Origin: Marthasterias glacialis
Taxonomy: Eukaryota; Echinodermata; Asteroidea; Forcipulatida; Asteriidae
DNA: 64,000 nucleotides
Direction: 5' to 3'
NCBI GenBank assembly: GCA_911728455.2
Contig: OU452219.1
Span: 19,375,397 to 19,439,396, forward strand
Part shown: positions 35,501 to 46,100 of the stretch, piece by piece
Position numbering within the stretch: position 1 is the stretch's first letter
Layout of the letters: each line of letters starts with the position of its first letter
Translations under genes and position numbers: made by a program
Notes under the pieces: generated by a model
What the model saw: the letters and a program-made list of their open reading frames with translations, nothing else
The model's database searches: none
What the model was told of the DNA's origin: nothing

Positions 35501-37568
35501 CTTACCATAATTTTTACGTGTAACCTGACTCACAAATTGGCGGCCATGGCCGACAGTAGCCGTGTGTGATGTCGGTACAAGGCATCAATTCTTGATATTT
35601 ATAGCAGATAGCAGCTGGCGCGTAACTCAAACGATCACGTCGAGTGACTGTTGATAGACAGTGATGTCACATGCAGGCAGGAGATGGTTTAGTACATAAG
35701 CATAATTTTCAGCCTGTTTTTTTTATGTTTGCCCCGATTGGATATCTTATCATTCTGAAAAATAAAATTAGCTGTTGCAAACTGCTTACCAACCACAAGG
35801 ACTTTGTTGTATAAATGCATACAAATTTGTTAATGGCCTCGCGTTTCGACCCTAGCAGAGTCTTTCTCAAATGCTAAATGACAACAGAACACACACATAC
35901 AAGTATACTGGAGTAACAGAAGCAGTCAAGTGGGAACTTGACAGCTTCTGTTACTCCAGTACACTTGTATGTATGTTTTGGGTTGTCATTTAGCCTTTGA
36001 GAAAGACTGCTAGGATTGAAAACGTGAAGCCGTTTACATTAATTTTGCAAGTTATCATTATGATACACATGTGTGTTGACGGATGTCCAATTGTTCTCAA
36101 CAGACTTTCCGCTTGTTACATGAGGAAGGTTTCTTTGTCGGTGCTTCATCGGGTCTGAATGTAGCCGGAGCTGTGCAGGTAGGTACAGGGCTCAAGTTTG
36201 ATTCAAAACTCAAGAATCTCCACCAGAACACAAGTCCTGCAGCTCATGCAGCTCAGAACTTTCACCGGACCAGAAGTAGTTTTAGAAGACTTAAAATACG
36301 TTTTTTGTTTTCTAAATACTATTGGACATGTTCTTTCGTGTGCACCGGTATTTGCCTGAATTGGCTTGTAGTTTAAACCAACTTGCTTTTTACATTCTCC
36401 TTTAGAGGAGCAGAGTACACTCTCAGACATCAACACTACAACGGCTCTTTTCAGAGCCAACACTCCTCCCAAAAGAGACTTTATTTTGCTGAGCATTTGA
36501 ATCCGTCCTTACAAAAATTGTTGTTATCGGTCCTCAGGTGGCTAAGATGATGGGCCCTGGTCATCTGATAACCACCTGCTTGTGTGACACCGGTCAGAAA
36601 TACTATGCTAGACTCTTCAGTAAGGAATGGCTGGCAAGTAAAGGTAAGCAGATCAAAAAAACAAAGCATAGTACAGGGGCCCAATTTCATAAAGCTGCTT
36701 AAGCAGAAAGTAGTGCTTAAAAAAAATTCTGCTAAGCAAAAATAAGCAGGATACCAGTCGCAGAATGCACATGTGACGTGCTATTTTGGCTGGTAACCTT
36801 ATTCTGGTAAGCATAATTTTGTTTAAGCTAAGCTACTTTTTGTGCTTGAGCAGCTCTATGCAGTAGGGCCCTGGGTTCTTAACTGTAACCATTGCATATT
36901 TAGGGGATAAGAACATAGTGGTTTATAGAAGAAAGCGTTCGTTTAAACTGGATAGGTTTCATAAATTTAAACCATAGAACTAACATTAAAAAAATAACTG
37001 ATTGGCTATCTGGTAGCACAGAGCGGGTCTTCACTAACATTAAGATCAGTGAATAAGAAAACAGTTTTGTATGTTGACCTGCAAGCGAAGTCCTTCACAT
37101 CACATTTTAGTAGAATTGAGGCAAGTTTATGGCAAAGTCATGAAAGCAGGTTTTCAAGTTGATTGGTATGAAGGTTCATGGCCATTGATCATTGGTTGCT
37201 GTGTGATGGTTTGGAAGGCCATTATCATACTGCCACCATTTTTGGTCATGTTCCTTGTATCCAGTAACAGCAATGAATAATAATATTCATTGTATAAAAA
37301 AGGGACCAGACTATTTCTCCTTCCAGTCACACTTTGGTTACATTGATTTGAATGGGAGAAAATCAAGATGGCCTCACCATGATGAAGGTCTTAGTGATAA
37401 CATTCCCATGCCTCGTAAGGATGACTTCAGATGTAGAGATTGAGATGTCACCCCCCACCCTCCTCGCCCTCATCAACATACCCCAAAAGTAAATGTGTTC
37501 ATATGATTGTTTCTATGCCAGGTCTGCTTGACTGTTTACCTGCCGAGTACCAAGCAACGCTACATTAA
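29579..37568 (+). CDS. Fungal-type cysteine synthase, PLP-dependent, complete, 11 exons
   Basis: Fold-type II PLP enzyme of the cysteine synthase / cystathionine beta-synthase family. The expected reaction is O-acetylserine plus sulfide to cysteine plus acetate; the substrate used in this animal is not shown. Exons: 29579-29653, 31402-31439, 32017-32153, 32360-32410, 33029-33192, 33592-33706, 34473-34526, 34672-34892, 36104-36178, 36538-36643 and 37522-37568 (TAA). They total 1083 nt, 360 residues, all GT-AG with consistent phases. Key parts: GKTPLIRL (37-44), GGSVKDRAA with the Schiff-base Lys69, the asparagine loop TAGNTG (96-101), [32 protein letters not shown], the phosphate loop [10 protein letters not shown] (203-212), [23 protein letters not shown] and [12 protein letters not shown]. 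No haem-binding N-terminus and no C-terminal CBS domains, so it is not cystathionine beta-synthase. The combination [12 protein letters not shown] with CDTGQKY matches the fungal/eukaryotic cysteine synthase branch. The first 25 residues (Arg, Lys and His, no acid) suggest mitochondrial import. A second in-frame ATG lies at 29591. Confidence 0.93.
31180..31300 (-). mobile_element. Decayed tRNA-headed SINE fragment
   Basis: Minus strand AGTGATGTGGCCAAGTGGTC (A box) and GTGGGTTCGAGCCCTCACAA (B box), with little of the body left. In cysteine synthase intron 1. Confidence 0.5.
32017..32153 (+). CDS. Cysteine synthase exon 3, PLP-lysine exon
   Basis: This exon carries [14 protein letters not shown] and the cofactor lysine in [10 protein letters not shown]. 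The Lys of SVKDR forms the internal aldimine in the whole family. Fungal homologues usually have Asn-Pro-Gly-Gly-Ser just before it; here it reads NGGGS, so Pro is replaced by Gly. The split codon at the 5' junction (AA plus G) gives Lys where GNTP is usual. Confidence 0.9.
33206..33430. mobile_element. Copy of the AAAGCCCC palindromic element next to a splice donor
   Basis: Shares AAAGCCCCTGCTCAACATTG, TAAATGCTTCCATTCTTTGC and ATGCATTC-TATA blocks with 53661-54023, but the right half is not clear. It starts 14 bases after the donor of cysteine synthase exon 5. The right boundary is approximate. Confidence 0.5.
33850..34243 (-). mobile_element. tRNA-Leu-headed SINE, copy 3
   Basis: Head with TGGGTTCGAGTCCCGGTCTTG (minus strand) is followed by ACACTTGTGTCCTTAAGCAAG and a body with GGGTCCCGTGTGTTGTGTAA. 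The end nearest 33850 has CTTTGAGACGC and GCACTGTATA, as in the copy at 50640. Left boundary approximate. Confidence 0.65.
35820..36050. repeat. Long palindrome in cysteine synthase intron 8
   Basis: Nested inverted repeats. The inner arms (TACTGGAGTAACAGAAGC and GCTTCTGTTACTCCAGTA) surround a short TCAAGTGGGAACTTGA loop. The outer arms (CTAGCAGAGTCTTTCTCAAA and its near inverse) extend the stem to about 100 bases per side. Starts about 930 bases after exon 8 and ends 54 bases before exon 9. No coding potential. Confidence 0.7.
36677..36871. mobile_element. MITE, GGGCCCAATTTCA family, copy 2
   Basis: Starts GGGCCCAATTTCATAAAGCT and GCTTAAGCAG, and ends GAGCAGCTCTATGCAGTAGGGCCC-like sequence. 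It begins 33 bases after exon 10 of cysteine synthase. Confidence 0.6.
37215..37391. mobile_element. MITE, TAGACCTTT family, copy 2, in the last intron of cysteine synthase
   Basis: Carries the internal blocks of copy 1 in the same order (TTGGTCATGTTCCTTGTA, GACCAGACTATTTCTCCTTC, GGGAGAAAATCAAGATGGC) and ends GATGAAGGTCTTA. It lies in intron 10, 130 bases before the final exon. Confidence 0.6.
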
Positions 37569-37629
37569 CTCAGTGTGCTCAGCTACCCTGGTTCTCTGCA
37601 ACTCCTTTCATTCCTGAAATGGAATCTAA

Positions 37630-37746
37630 GGCTAAGTCCGAATTGGCATCTGCCACTGTTGCTAAGGGTTGTTGCTCAGGGCAACCTATGCTCAACACTT
37701 TCATCCGACTGCAGCTGTAGCCTTAGTTCTAATTCGGAAACAGCCT
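37630..37746. mobile_element. GC-rich palindromic element just after cysteine synthase
   Basis: AAGGCTAAGTCCGAATTGGC at the left, TTCTAATTCGGAAACAGCC at the right, GCAGCTGTAGCC inside. It starts 62 bases after the stop codon, so it may lie in the 3' UTR. Confidence 0.5.
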
Positions 37747-38373
37747 AGCTGCCAATTTACTTTGGACCAATCATTTCGCAACACATTTCAATTTTGAAGG
37801 TACATTATTTTTTTCAGTCCATGAGTATTATTTCTTATGCAATTTCAGGATTGAAAACAGAAGGTTATACACGTCCATTCTTTTAGAGAAAGGCAACACA
37901 AACATTAGAGGTTGATTTTTTACAGTTCCCAATTCGATAGCTTTGGCTCAGGTTCTGTCACAAAAAGGGTATTATTTGTGGCAAGCTAAAAGTGCTCATT
38001 GAGACTGAGAGTTGTAGGTGTGTAAAATGTTCAGCTCGTCTGGAGAGATGTAGTTCAGAGATTAAGCAACACGTTTTCTCAAAAGACAATGTGTGTAATG
38101 CCTGTATAAATCAACGACGTGTGTACAACCTCATAAAAAATCTCGTTAACTACAGGTTTATTACGGAAAATTATGTCAAGAAACCAATGTTATAATCCAT
38201 ATTTTGAAGATATTTTTGAACTTATGTTAGTATCCAATCTTTCCAATGTGGGTGTACACACATCAATGATTGACACGATTTTGCATGTCGACCAGAAAGG
38301 CAACTTGAACAAATCACATGTATGCATTACAGAATGGGATACGCAATAACATGTAGCTTTAAGTTCCATTTTG

Positions 38374-38452
38374 GGTGACAAGAACAGGATTTGAACCTGT
38401 AACCTCTGGATTAACTTAGCCAACGCTCAACCAACTGAGCCATCTAGCCCTA
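38374..38452 (-). mobile_element. tRNA-like SINE head, second family, copy 1
   Basis: Minus strand GGGCTAGATGGCTCAGTTGG with D-arm GCTC/GAGC, and a perfect T-arm ACAGGTTCAAATCCTGT. The acceptor and anticodon stems do not pair, so it is not a working tRNA. The flanking TCCCTATTTTTTCAATAT-type sequence is shared with 62632-62705. Confidence 0.5.
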
Positions 38453-39028
38453 AGATGGCGGCTTCCCTATTTTTTCAATATCTTTATTGGGGGGTGGGGG
38501 CGAGTGTGCCAATCAGACGCCATACAACCTAACACTGCCTTATAACCAGGGATCACACCCAACAATATAACCTGAGAAGCAGTAGGACAGGGATCACCTT
38601 GAGGGGATGCGACTTTTTATTTCAAATATCAAGAAATAAACCACAAGGGAAAACTGACTGGGTAATTTTATTATTATTTTTTTTTAAAAAGCTTTACCTT
38701 TATTAGTGCTTAGAGGTAGCTTCATGATTTTGTTTAATTAGATTTTTTTTTAATTGCTTACTCTAGCGATCGGTATGATTTTTAACTTGGAAGAGTTGAT
38801 TTTTTTTTAAAAGGAAGATATAGTTTAAAATAGTGGTAATAATTTAAAAATCTGAGATTAATATATTAGCCTCCACCTTTTTATAAAATTGAAAGATAAA
38901 CTTTATTTTTGGAAGTAGTAATTAGTTCATGATTGTTGATAGTTAAGAATACCACCAGGTAAAAAGGGTTAACATGTCATGGTACACTATTTGAAGGTTA
39001 TGTATTTTTCAAAGTTGTATTTTTCTAG

Positions 39029-39206
39029 GACTACACTTATTTGTAAAAATCTAAAGGAGCACTTTGTAGACCATGTAACCAGTGACATCACACGTTTACA
39101 AAAGAGCCACATAGCCTTCCTGCAGGCACAACACAGCTCAGTGGAAGAAAACATTAAATCTTATATTCTACGGAGATTGCACTGTCTGATTTTGATCAAC
39201 TTTTGA
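39029..39206 (+). CDS. Possible terminal exon, unrecognised
   Basis: Follows a good acceptor (TATTTTTCTAG) and is open to a stop at 39206. It encodes a hydrophilic, helix-like stretch (LKEHFVDHVTSDITRLQKSH, then SSVEENIKSYILRRLH). Composition is protein-like, unlike the AT-rich DNA on both sides, but no partner exon or family was found. It could be a remnant of a mobile element gene. Confidence 0.2.
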
Positions 39207-39724
39207 TACGATAAAAAATGGGCGCATCTAAAAACTTGTTCAGCTGTTATTTTTATAACTCTTGAATTTATGTGGAATTTATGACACAGAATGACCGTAT
39301 GACCAGTGTAGTATCTCGCCTGCCAGAAAGGCCCTGGAATGTACAAGGTCACTCCTTTTGTAAACAAAGGTTACATACAGAGTTTGTTGAGTGATTTTTA
39401 GAGAAGTTGTTAATATTTGTTGTCACTTGTCTCACTTATTAAAACCCTATTAGTACCATCAGTGCACTCTCCTGCCCACTTGGCTCTCTCACAAAATACC
39501 ACAGTACACAAGCCGTGGGGTTTACCACATACTTCCAACTGTACAAACAGACGGAAACCAATGCACCCAATGCTAGCCTGGAAGGTATGGTACTTTGTGG
39601 CATGCTGTGGTACCAGTGTGCAGGAGGATTTTAGACTATAATCTTCTTTCTTTTTTCTTCTTGATGGGCGGGGGGGGGGGGGGGGGGGGGCGTTATCGCA
39701 GCTATGGCCACCACACGTGCCTGT

Positions 39725-40072
39725 CAGTGGCGTAAGGGGGGCATGGGGGGCACGTTCCCCCCAACTGATGTCCGTGCCCCCCCCCCCATTTGAAATCTGG
39801 ACTTTTGGGATTAAAAAATACCAAAATAAAATGTTGCATTTCATGAGCTTTTCTGTAGTAATTTCAATGTTTTAAAACTGTTTTGTACTATTTACACGCA
39901 TAATGTATTTTGTTTTACCTCAACTCGTCAGAAGAGCGCTGAAAAGGGGCTTGTTTAGGAAAAAAATACAAACGGAAACTGCAGTTTTAATCGGCCAAAA
40001 GTGCCCCCCTAGGAAAAATGGTGCCCCTCCCCCCTTGTTCCCCCCTAAAATTTTACCCTAGTTACGGCGCTG
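39725..40072. mobile_element. G/C-tract element of the CAGTGGCGTAGCC family
   Basis: Left CAGTGGCGTAAGGGGGGCAT, right CCTAGTTACGGCGCTGG. Inside are a GTGCCCCCCCCCC tract and the inverse pair GTGCCCC/GGGGCAC. A poly-G run of about 22 lies just before it at 39668. Confidence 0.55.
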
Positions 40073-41331
40073 GTGCCCGTCTATGCACACACATTGTGAA
40101 TCCTCCATGCTGATTGGTACATATGCGCACTGACGCACTAATGTCGAGTCGCGCATGCGTGCATTGGCCATAGCTGCGGTGGTGTAAAGCACCATAAACA
40201 AGCTGCTGAGATTAGTGTATAAGAACCCATAACAAAGATGGTAATTAGTATCAAAAGAGCCAAAGAGTTTTCAAAATACATATACTGTAATTTCTGATTG
40301 TATGATGACATGGAATTACAGAATTAAAATAATATGTTCAACTATAAGATCTATTATGCCGATATTTATAATGATAACATTTTATAACAACTGTGATCGA
40401 TCTGTTAATGATCAAATCTTTAAGAATTGATGTTGTTTTTGACTTAAACTTCTCAGTGGCTGATTATTGAAAATCCTTATTAATAGACCGTAGAGGCACT
40501 CTGCATGTGCTGTGCCTTATTAAGATATAATGCGAATAAATCTTAGCTTTACTTTATCTTTTGTTCATGTGTATTATTATTATTAGCATTCATAACTTGA
40601 CTCCATTGTGGTTCATCTTAAAATGAGTAGTCAATATTGCTATATTGATCTGTATTGTGAAATCACACTCTACTTAACAATCAAAATTGATACACATCTT
40701 AACCCCCCCCCCCCCCTCCACCAATAAATTCCAAGAAAAAAAGGTTTCGATACATTAAATAGGCCCAACAATCTGTGTCTTCACCCCCGCTTCTCCCTCC
40801 CCCCCCCCCCAATGAAAATGTCTGGTTATGCCACTGGGGCCGATATGGACGTGCACAAAATCCCTGACAAAAAAATGTGTTCATGTTTTTGCTGAAAACA
40901 CTAAATTTGATGAAAATTTCACTGGTTGGATGATGTTTATTGAAAACTAGAGGATTGAATTGACGTGTACTCTATCAAAAACCAATAGTGAAATAGACTA
41001 CAACTTGAAGGTTTCCCTTTTATGGCAAAAGTGAGGAAGAATTGAGAAAAAAGGAAAGTAAAACAAAACACAGATTATTTTCAAGATTGTTCCAATGCTG
41101 AAAGTCAAACATGAAAGTGTGACCCTACAGTACATGTATTAAGACCCTACAGTACATGTACTAATCACAACACGACCTCAAATTGGTCGAATGTGAGTTT
41201 CATTTTCTGTCCCATATAGAAAAATTATAATAATCTAATGATCTAAATACATGAAAGAGATATTTCCTGGTCATGATTTAATGCTGTACTCCTTTCTTTT
41301 GCCATTACTGTGGTTTGTCCTGGAGATGCAG

Positions 41332-41399
41332 TTTCAAAAGACTAGCCAGAGTGTACCAAGATCACATACTCTCTTATGACGATGACTACAGAATAACAG
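41332..41399 (+). CDS. Possible small exon, unrecognised
   Basis: A 68-nt stretch with acceptor GATGCAG and donor ACAG-GTAAAA, open in only one phase: FKRLARVYQDHILSYDDDYR. Joined in phase to 41812-41924 it gives an unbroken basic, aromatic-rich peptide followed by VFCPLKKIN and a stop if the second donor is not used. No family recognised. Confidence 0.2.
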
Positions 41400-41811
41400 G
41401 TAAAACTTTTCCTCCTTAAGGTATAAACGCAGGTTAGTAATAATTGGAAATTAATGCTTAATCTGAAAGTGGAAGCTGACTTCTTCCTGTTTTATGAAGT
41501 TCTATGTGTGGGACAACTGTAGTCAACACCACTTTCTTTTGCCCAACCTCATGCGTCATTTGCTGACGCAAGAGTTTGCTTTGACTGGTCTCATCTAGCC
41601 ACCAGAGATCGCGATGCATTAAAACAAAACAAAAAACAAAAACAAAAAAAAACAAGTAATGCACACTTCTCCATTCTTCTTTCACTGCATATCCCAATGT
41701 CTCTCGCAGATAAACTAGGCCTCGCCTGACTTACTTCAAAATATGAACCATTGTAGTTGTACAGTGTTTTGCTGTTTTCTACTGAAAGTCTAGTCAATGA
41801 CATTTCCATAG

Positions 41812-41924
41812 GTCGGGTTCATACTGCAAACTACAGACTACGACACTGGATCTACTTTTCCAAACACCAAACTCTTACAAGCAGACACTTCGGAATCTTG
41901 GAACTGATATCAAGAGGATGGAAG
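41812..41924 (+). CDS. Possible exon between cysteine synthase and receptor kinase, frame unresolved
   Basis: Bounded by an acceptor (TTCCATAG) and a donor (GAAG-GTATTT) and open in two frames. One frame reads SGSYCKLQTTTLDLLFQTPN and ends in phase 1, which fits the receptor kinase membrane exon. The other reads VHTANYRLRHWIYFSKHQTL and fits the candidate exon at 41332-41399, but it ends in phase 0. I recognise neither peptide. It could be a membrane-proximal ectodomain exon, part of another gene, or chance. Confidence 0.25.
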
Positions 41925-43147
41925 GTATTTTGCCCATTAAAAAAAATTAACTGATTGACAATATTTATCATCTGCTCAGGCTACTTCCCACTTGATGTGT
42001 ATTTATGTTAGTTTATTATTGATTACAGTTTATATTTGCAGTGCATTTTCCAAGATTACATTAAGGAATTGTATTTATTATTGGACAGAATTGAACACCC
42101 CACACAAGGGAAAAATACATCTTCTATTTTTTTGTTTTAAACATACATAATATGTAAATTTTAATGCATATAACTCCATGTTTTTAAATATTATTAATCT
42201 AATTTTTTACTCCATGTAATCAGTAGTCTTTTTTTCAAGATGCTTGTTGATATTTCATGTGATGTCTTTATTAATATTAATTATTATTATTATTATATAT
42301 TATTAAGTGTTCAAGATGTCATGGTTACAATATTGAACAATTTAGTTTGTATTTCTAATATACATTCAATGTAGAATTAAAGCTTTTCTTTAAATCTGTT
42401 TTTTTTTTTGTAAGCTACTTTTCTGTATTCTACTTTTCTCTATTATTACATAAATGCCTATTGTTATCATTGTACTGTTGTATCGTTCCTTATCTATTCA
42501 TGTAAAATTTGCAGTTACTTGATTTGATTTGATTTGATTTGGTTTGAACTTATTCACAGCAAGAAACATGGCAAAGTGCAATCACAAACACAAATACAGG
42601 AGAAAATAAAAAGAAATAAATGAGTAAGAAAGTACATAAAAGATGTAAAAATTGCACAACCAAGGTTAGCCCCCAAAAGCCAATATAACTTAGGCTTATT
42701 TCCATAGGTCCTTACAGAAAAACAGAAAAAAATACATGCACAGGGAAACAAAATCGATAAACATTTATGGAAAAACAGACGGTCACAGGGACAACAAAAT
42801 AAATAAAAACAGGCAATAAAGAATCGTAAAATATACTTTTTAAAAAAGATTGGGGAAATAAGATATTTTGTTGCTCTCTACTGTCCATCTGTCTGAAAAA
42901 AGACACAAAGTCTTCACAAAAGTCTTATAGCGTTTGTCAGTTTGTCTGGTCTTGTATGGCAACCCTAACTCAAGCAACTGCTCACCATTGCCCGCCTCCA
43001 TTGCTCACATTTGCCTTGCCTCCATTTCACTAATTTGTCTTGTTCCTACTGTTATATCTCCCTAGCGTATTCTGATTTTATGACCATCATATTATGACAT
43101 GAGATTTGTGAAATTGTAATAAATGTTGTCGAAATTGAATTGAACAG

Positions 43148-46100
43148 CCTCTTTGTCGGAAGATACGAGTGAGGGTGCGGCTCCGCCAACTGGAAAAACA
43201 ATTGAAATCGATGGCACAAAGTCCATGGTTATTTTAGTCTTTGCCATAGTCGCTGCAAGTCTCTCCATTCTTCTGTGCCTCTTGATCTGCATCCAACAGC
43301 TGTAAGTTAGTATTTAGGTAGTCAGAATTTATGTCTCAATTGTAAAATTGTATGTCTGTATTTACTTTTTATTTATTTTTATTTCATTTCATTTTTTTTA
43401 ATGCAATTCGCCCATCACAAGGCCCAAAGGCCACTCGAGGTGTGGGCTACTTTTTGAAGGGATAGAAACCTGCCCCAATGCGCAGAAACAAGACAAGGCG
43501 AGATATAAACGCAAGTCTCTTCACAGCACAGCTAAGAACAGGGAGGGGTAAATGAAACCGTTGCGAGGCAAACGTAACTGCCTCTACCCCTTTTTGAAGC
43601 AATTATAGTTAAGTGTCTTGCTCAAGGACACAAGTGTCATGACCGGGATTTGAACCCACATCCTGATGACTTAGCCATCAGATCTTGAACCCGATGCACT
43701 AAACCGCTCGGCCACGACACGCTACAAACACTGATACTACGTGGGTAGAAATCCTCCTGAAAACTCCACATAGAACTTAAACAAGAAGAACTCAGGGGAT
43801 ATGAAACTATATTAAGTTCTTATGGTTCATGCCTCTGTTTAAATGTTGTATTATGAATATGGGTCTAAGTGTTTGTTGATATGTATACATCCATATCATT
43901 GATTCTACTTTTTTGAATCAAACACTATTTTCTTTTGTGAGAAAGTTTATGCGGAAATAAACGATACTGACAAAGTTTACCCAAATATGTTTCGTTTCTA
44001 TTGTTGACCCAATTCACCTGATGTCATCATCACAATAATCCTGGTTGCCCCACTTTAGTCGGTGTGCATTTTGGGCGACGCAGCGTTTACACGCTTACCC
44101 TCTTTTGACACGCAATTTGACTTGCAAAAATGGCGAGTGTGGCAAATAGTAGCTGTGTGTGAGGTTGGTGCATGGGGTCAATCGGTGGCTTGACCAGGAG
44201 GTGGGGCAGGGGCTCCCCCCCTGCTCAGAACCTTTGCCACCCCCCACCACCCCCGTGTCCCCCACCCCCCAAATGAGATTAAAAAACTGCACAAATAAAT
44301 AGTTCGATACATCCAATAGCCCCCAAAATTATGCCTTTGTCCCCGCTATAATAATAATAATAGTAAATAAATAAATAAATAAAATGTCTGGTTATGCCAC
44401 TAAAAAGTCCACAAATTGACTGAGCCAATTAAACAAATTATACATTTTTTGGGTAAAAGATTTGACTAATCAGTTCAAATTTTGTTATATTTTCAATACA
44501 GACGAAAGGTTTATATGCAGTGCGCATTGATGAGATTTAAGCCTGACAACAGCGTATACGATGGGCACGATGGATGCTTCACATTAAACCCCAAGGAGTT
44601 CTGGGAAAGACTCAAGTGTGAGTGCCATTGAGTGAAAACTCCTTGAAAAAAAAACTTACTCTTCATTGATTGTAAATTTTTTTGTTTCAGCTATCAATCT
44701 TGTGCCACACGCTGTTGGAATGAGAGATCTTGTTTCCTGAAATTGTTACACAAAGATGATTCCCATGCTAAACAATTTATAGATTCTAGTCAAGATGCTA
44801 TGTCCGTTTTTTTCCCGGCCAATTTGACCTGAAAGTTTAGATTTAAATTTTAAATAGCCATTTTTATAGATTCAAGAAAGTTATATGCTTTCATTTAAGG
44901 TTTTGCACAAAAAATCTGCCAATAATAAGTGGTTATTAATTTTTAAAAATAATTAATGTCGGGATCCCGACACGAATTCATGTTTATCTGAGCCATGTAC
45001 AATTTCGCATGTTACATGTATTTTGTACATTGTCCGTGGCATAAGCTGAAGTTTTCATGTGTTTTTTAGTTTTAAAACAGCATCATCTGTCGAAATGCAT
45101 TCACAAAAATCTTTAAAAACATTTCTTTCGGTGAAAAATTGGGCCATGCAACTTTAAATAACATGTGCATTAAAATCAAGCAAAGTGGTAAATAATTCTA
45201 AACGTCTCTTCATTTTGACTGATGACTACTAGTTAAAGGGGCTGTGTCCTCATGACTAAAGCAGGCCTTTGACCTGCGCATGGAGAGATGAACTCTCACC
45301 CAGATACTGCACATAAACGCGCTTGCGGTCAAATCACAAAGGGTGCCGTCTTTGTCAAACTATGATGTGACTGCTGGCGTGCACGCGCACGCAGTAACTG
45401 GGTTGTTCCATTTACTGCTATAATCATGACGACACAGCCCCTTCAAGAGCCTGTTTGTTGCGGCATTACCAAGATGGGGTGTTCTTTGATAACTGAGATT
45501 GATTTTAAACGTGAGAACTAGGAAGGGCTACAGACACCAAAGGCATGTAAAGATTTGCTTTTTAAATTGCCAAGTCATCCCTGCACACAGGTCTGGATAT
45601 CTTTAAAATCTTTTTCTCTTGCATCCCTTTGATTCTTCCCTCCTCCTTAGTGGATGAGCTGGCATTTGATGAGCAGATGAAGGAGAAACTTCAGTCCATT
45701 CTCATCCCCAGGGACAAACTCTCTTTCCATAAAGTCATCGGCGAAGGTAGCATAAATACTTAGTGGGTGATAGTTGAATTAGGCCATTTTACTTCCCTGA
45801 CGTGATGCAATGCAAGTGAAAGTGAAAACCGCTGCAATTTTGTGTAGTTATCACAGATTGGTTTTATTTGGATAGCAATTTTGGTTTGTTTTTCCACAAT
45901 CGAAAACTGTAATCTCACAAGCTTGTGAGCTAACAATTGTAATTATAAGCTGATTAGATGAGATAGTAATTGTAGCATCTAAAGTTAGTTTCAGCACTCA
46001 TGACTGGAAGCGGAGGTGTTGTTTGATCAAAACCTCAAAGGGACGTGGTCTAACCAAATCTTTCTAAGGTGCACTTGCCAAGGACTGATGAGGTTTGTTA

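Larger units (their letters stand above)
37569..43147. other. Stretch between cysteine synthase and the receptor kinase membrane exon
   Basis: Should hold the cysteine synthase 3' UTR and the receptor kinase promoter and ectodomain exons. Three weak exon candidates are listed separately. A TTGATTTGATTTGATTTG tail at 42520-42545 may end a retroposed element. Much of 42000-42500 is A/T-rich with an (ATT)n run at about 42280. Confidence 0.4.

Noticed and set aside
29579-37568. Cystathionine beta-synthase
   Set aside because: No N-terminal haem-binding region and no C-terminal CBS pair; the motifs follow the cysteine synthase branch.
38374-38452. Functional tRNA gene on the minus strand
   Set aside because: D and T arms pair, but the acceptor and anticodon stems do not, and a flanking sequence is shared with another copy; a SINE head fits better.
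39410-39844. 144-codon minus-strand open frame with poly-Pro
   Set aside because: The proline run is the translated poly-G tract and the rest covers a G/C-tract mobile element.
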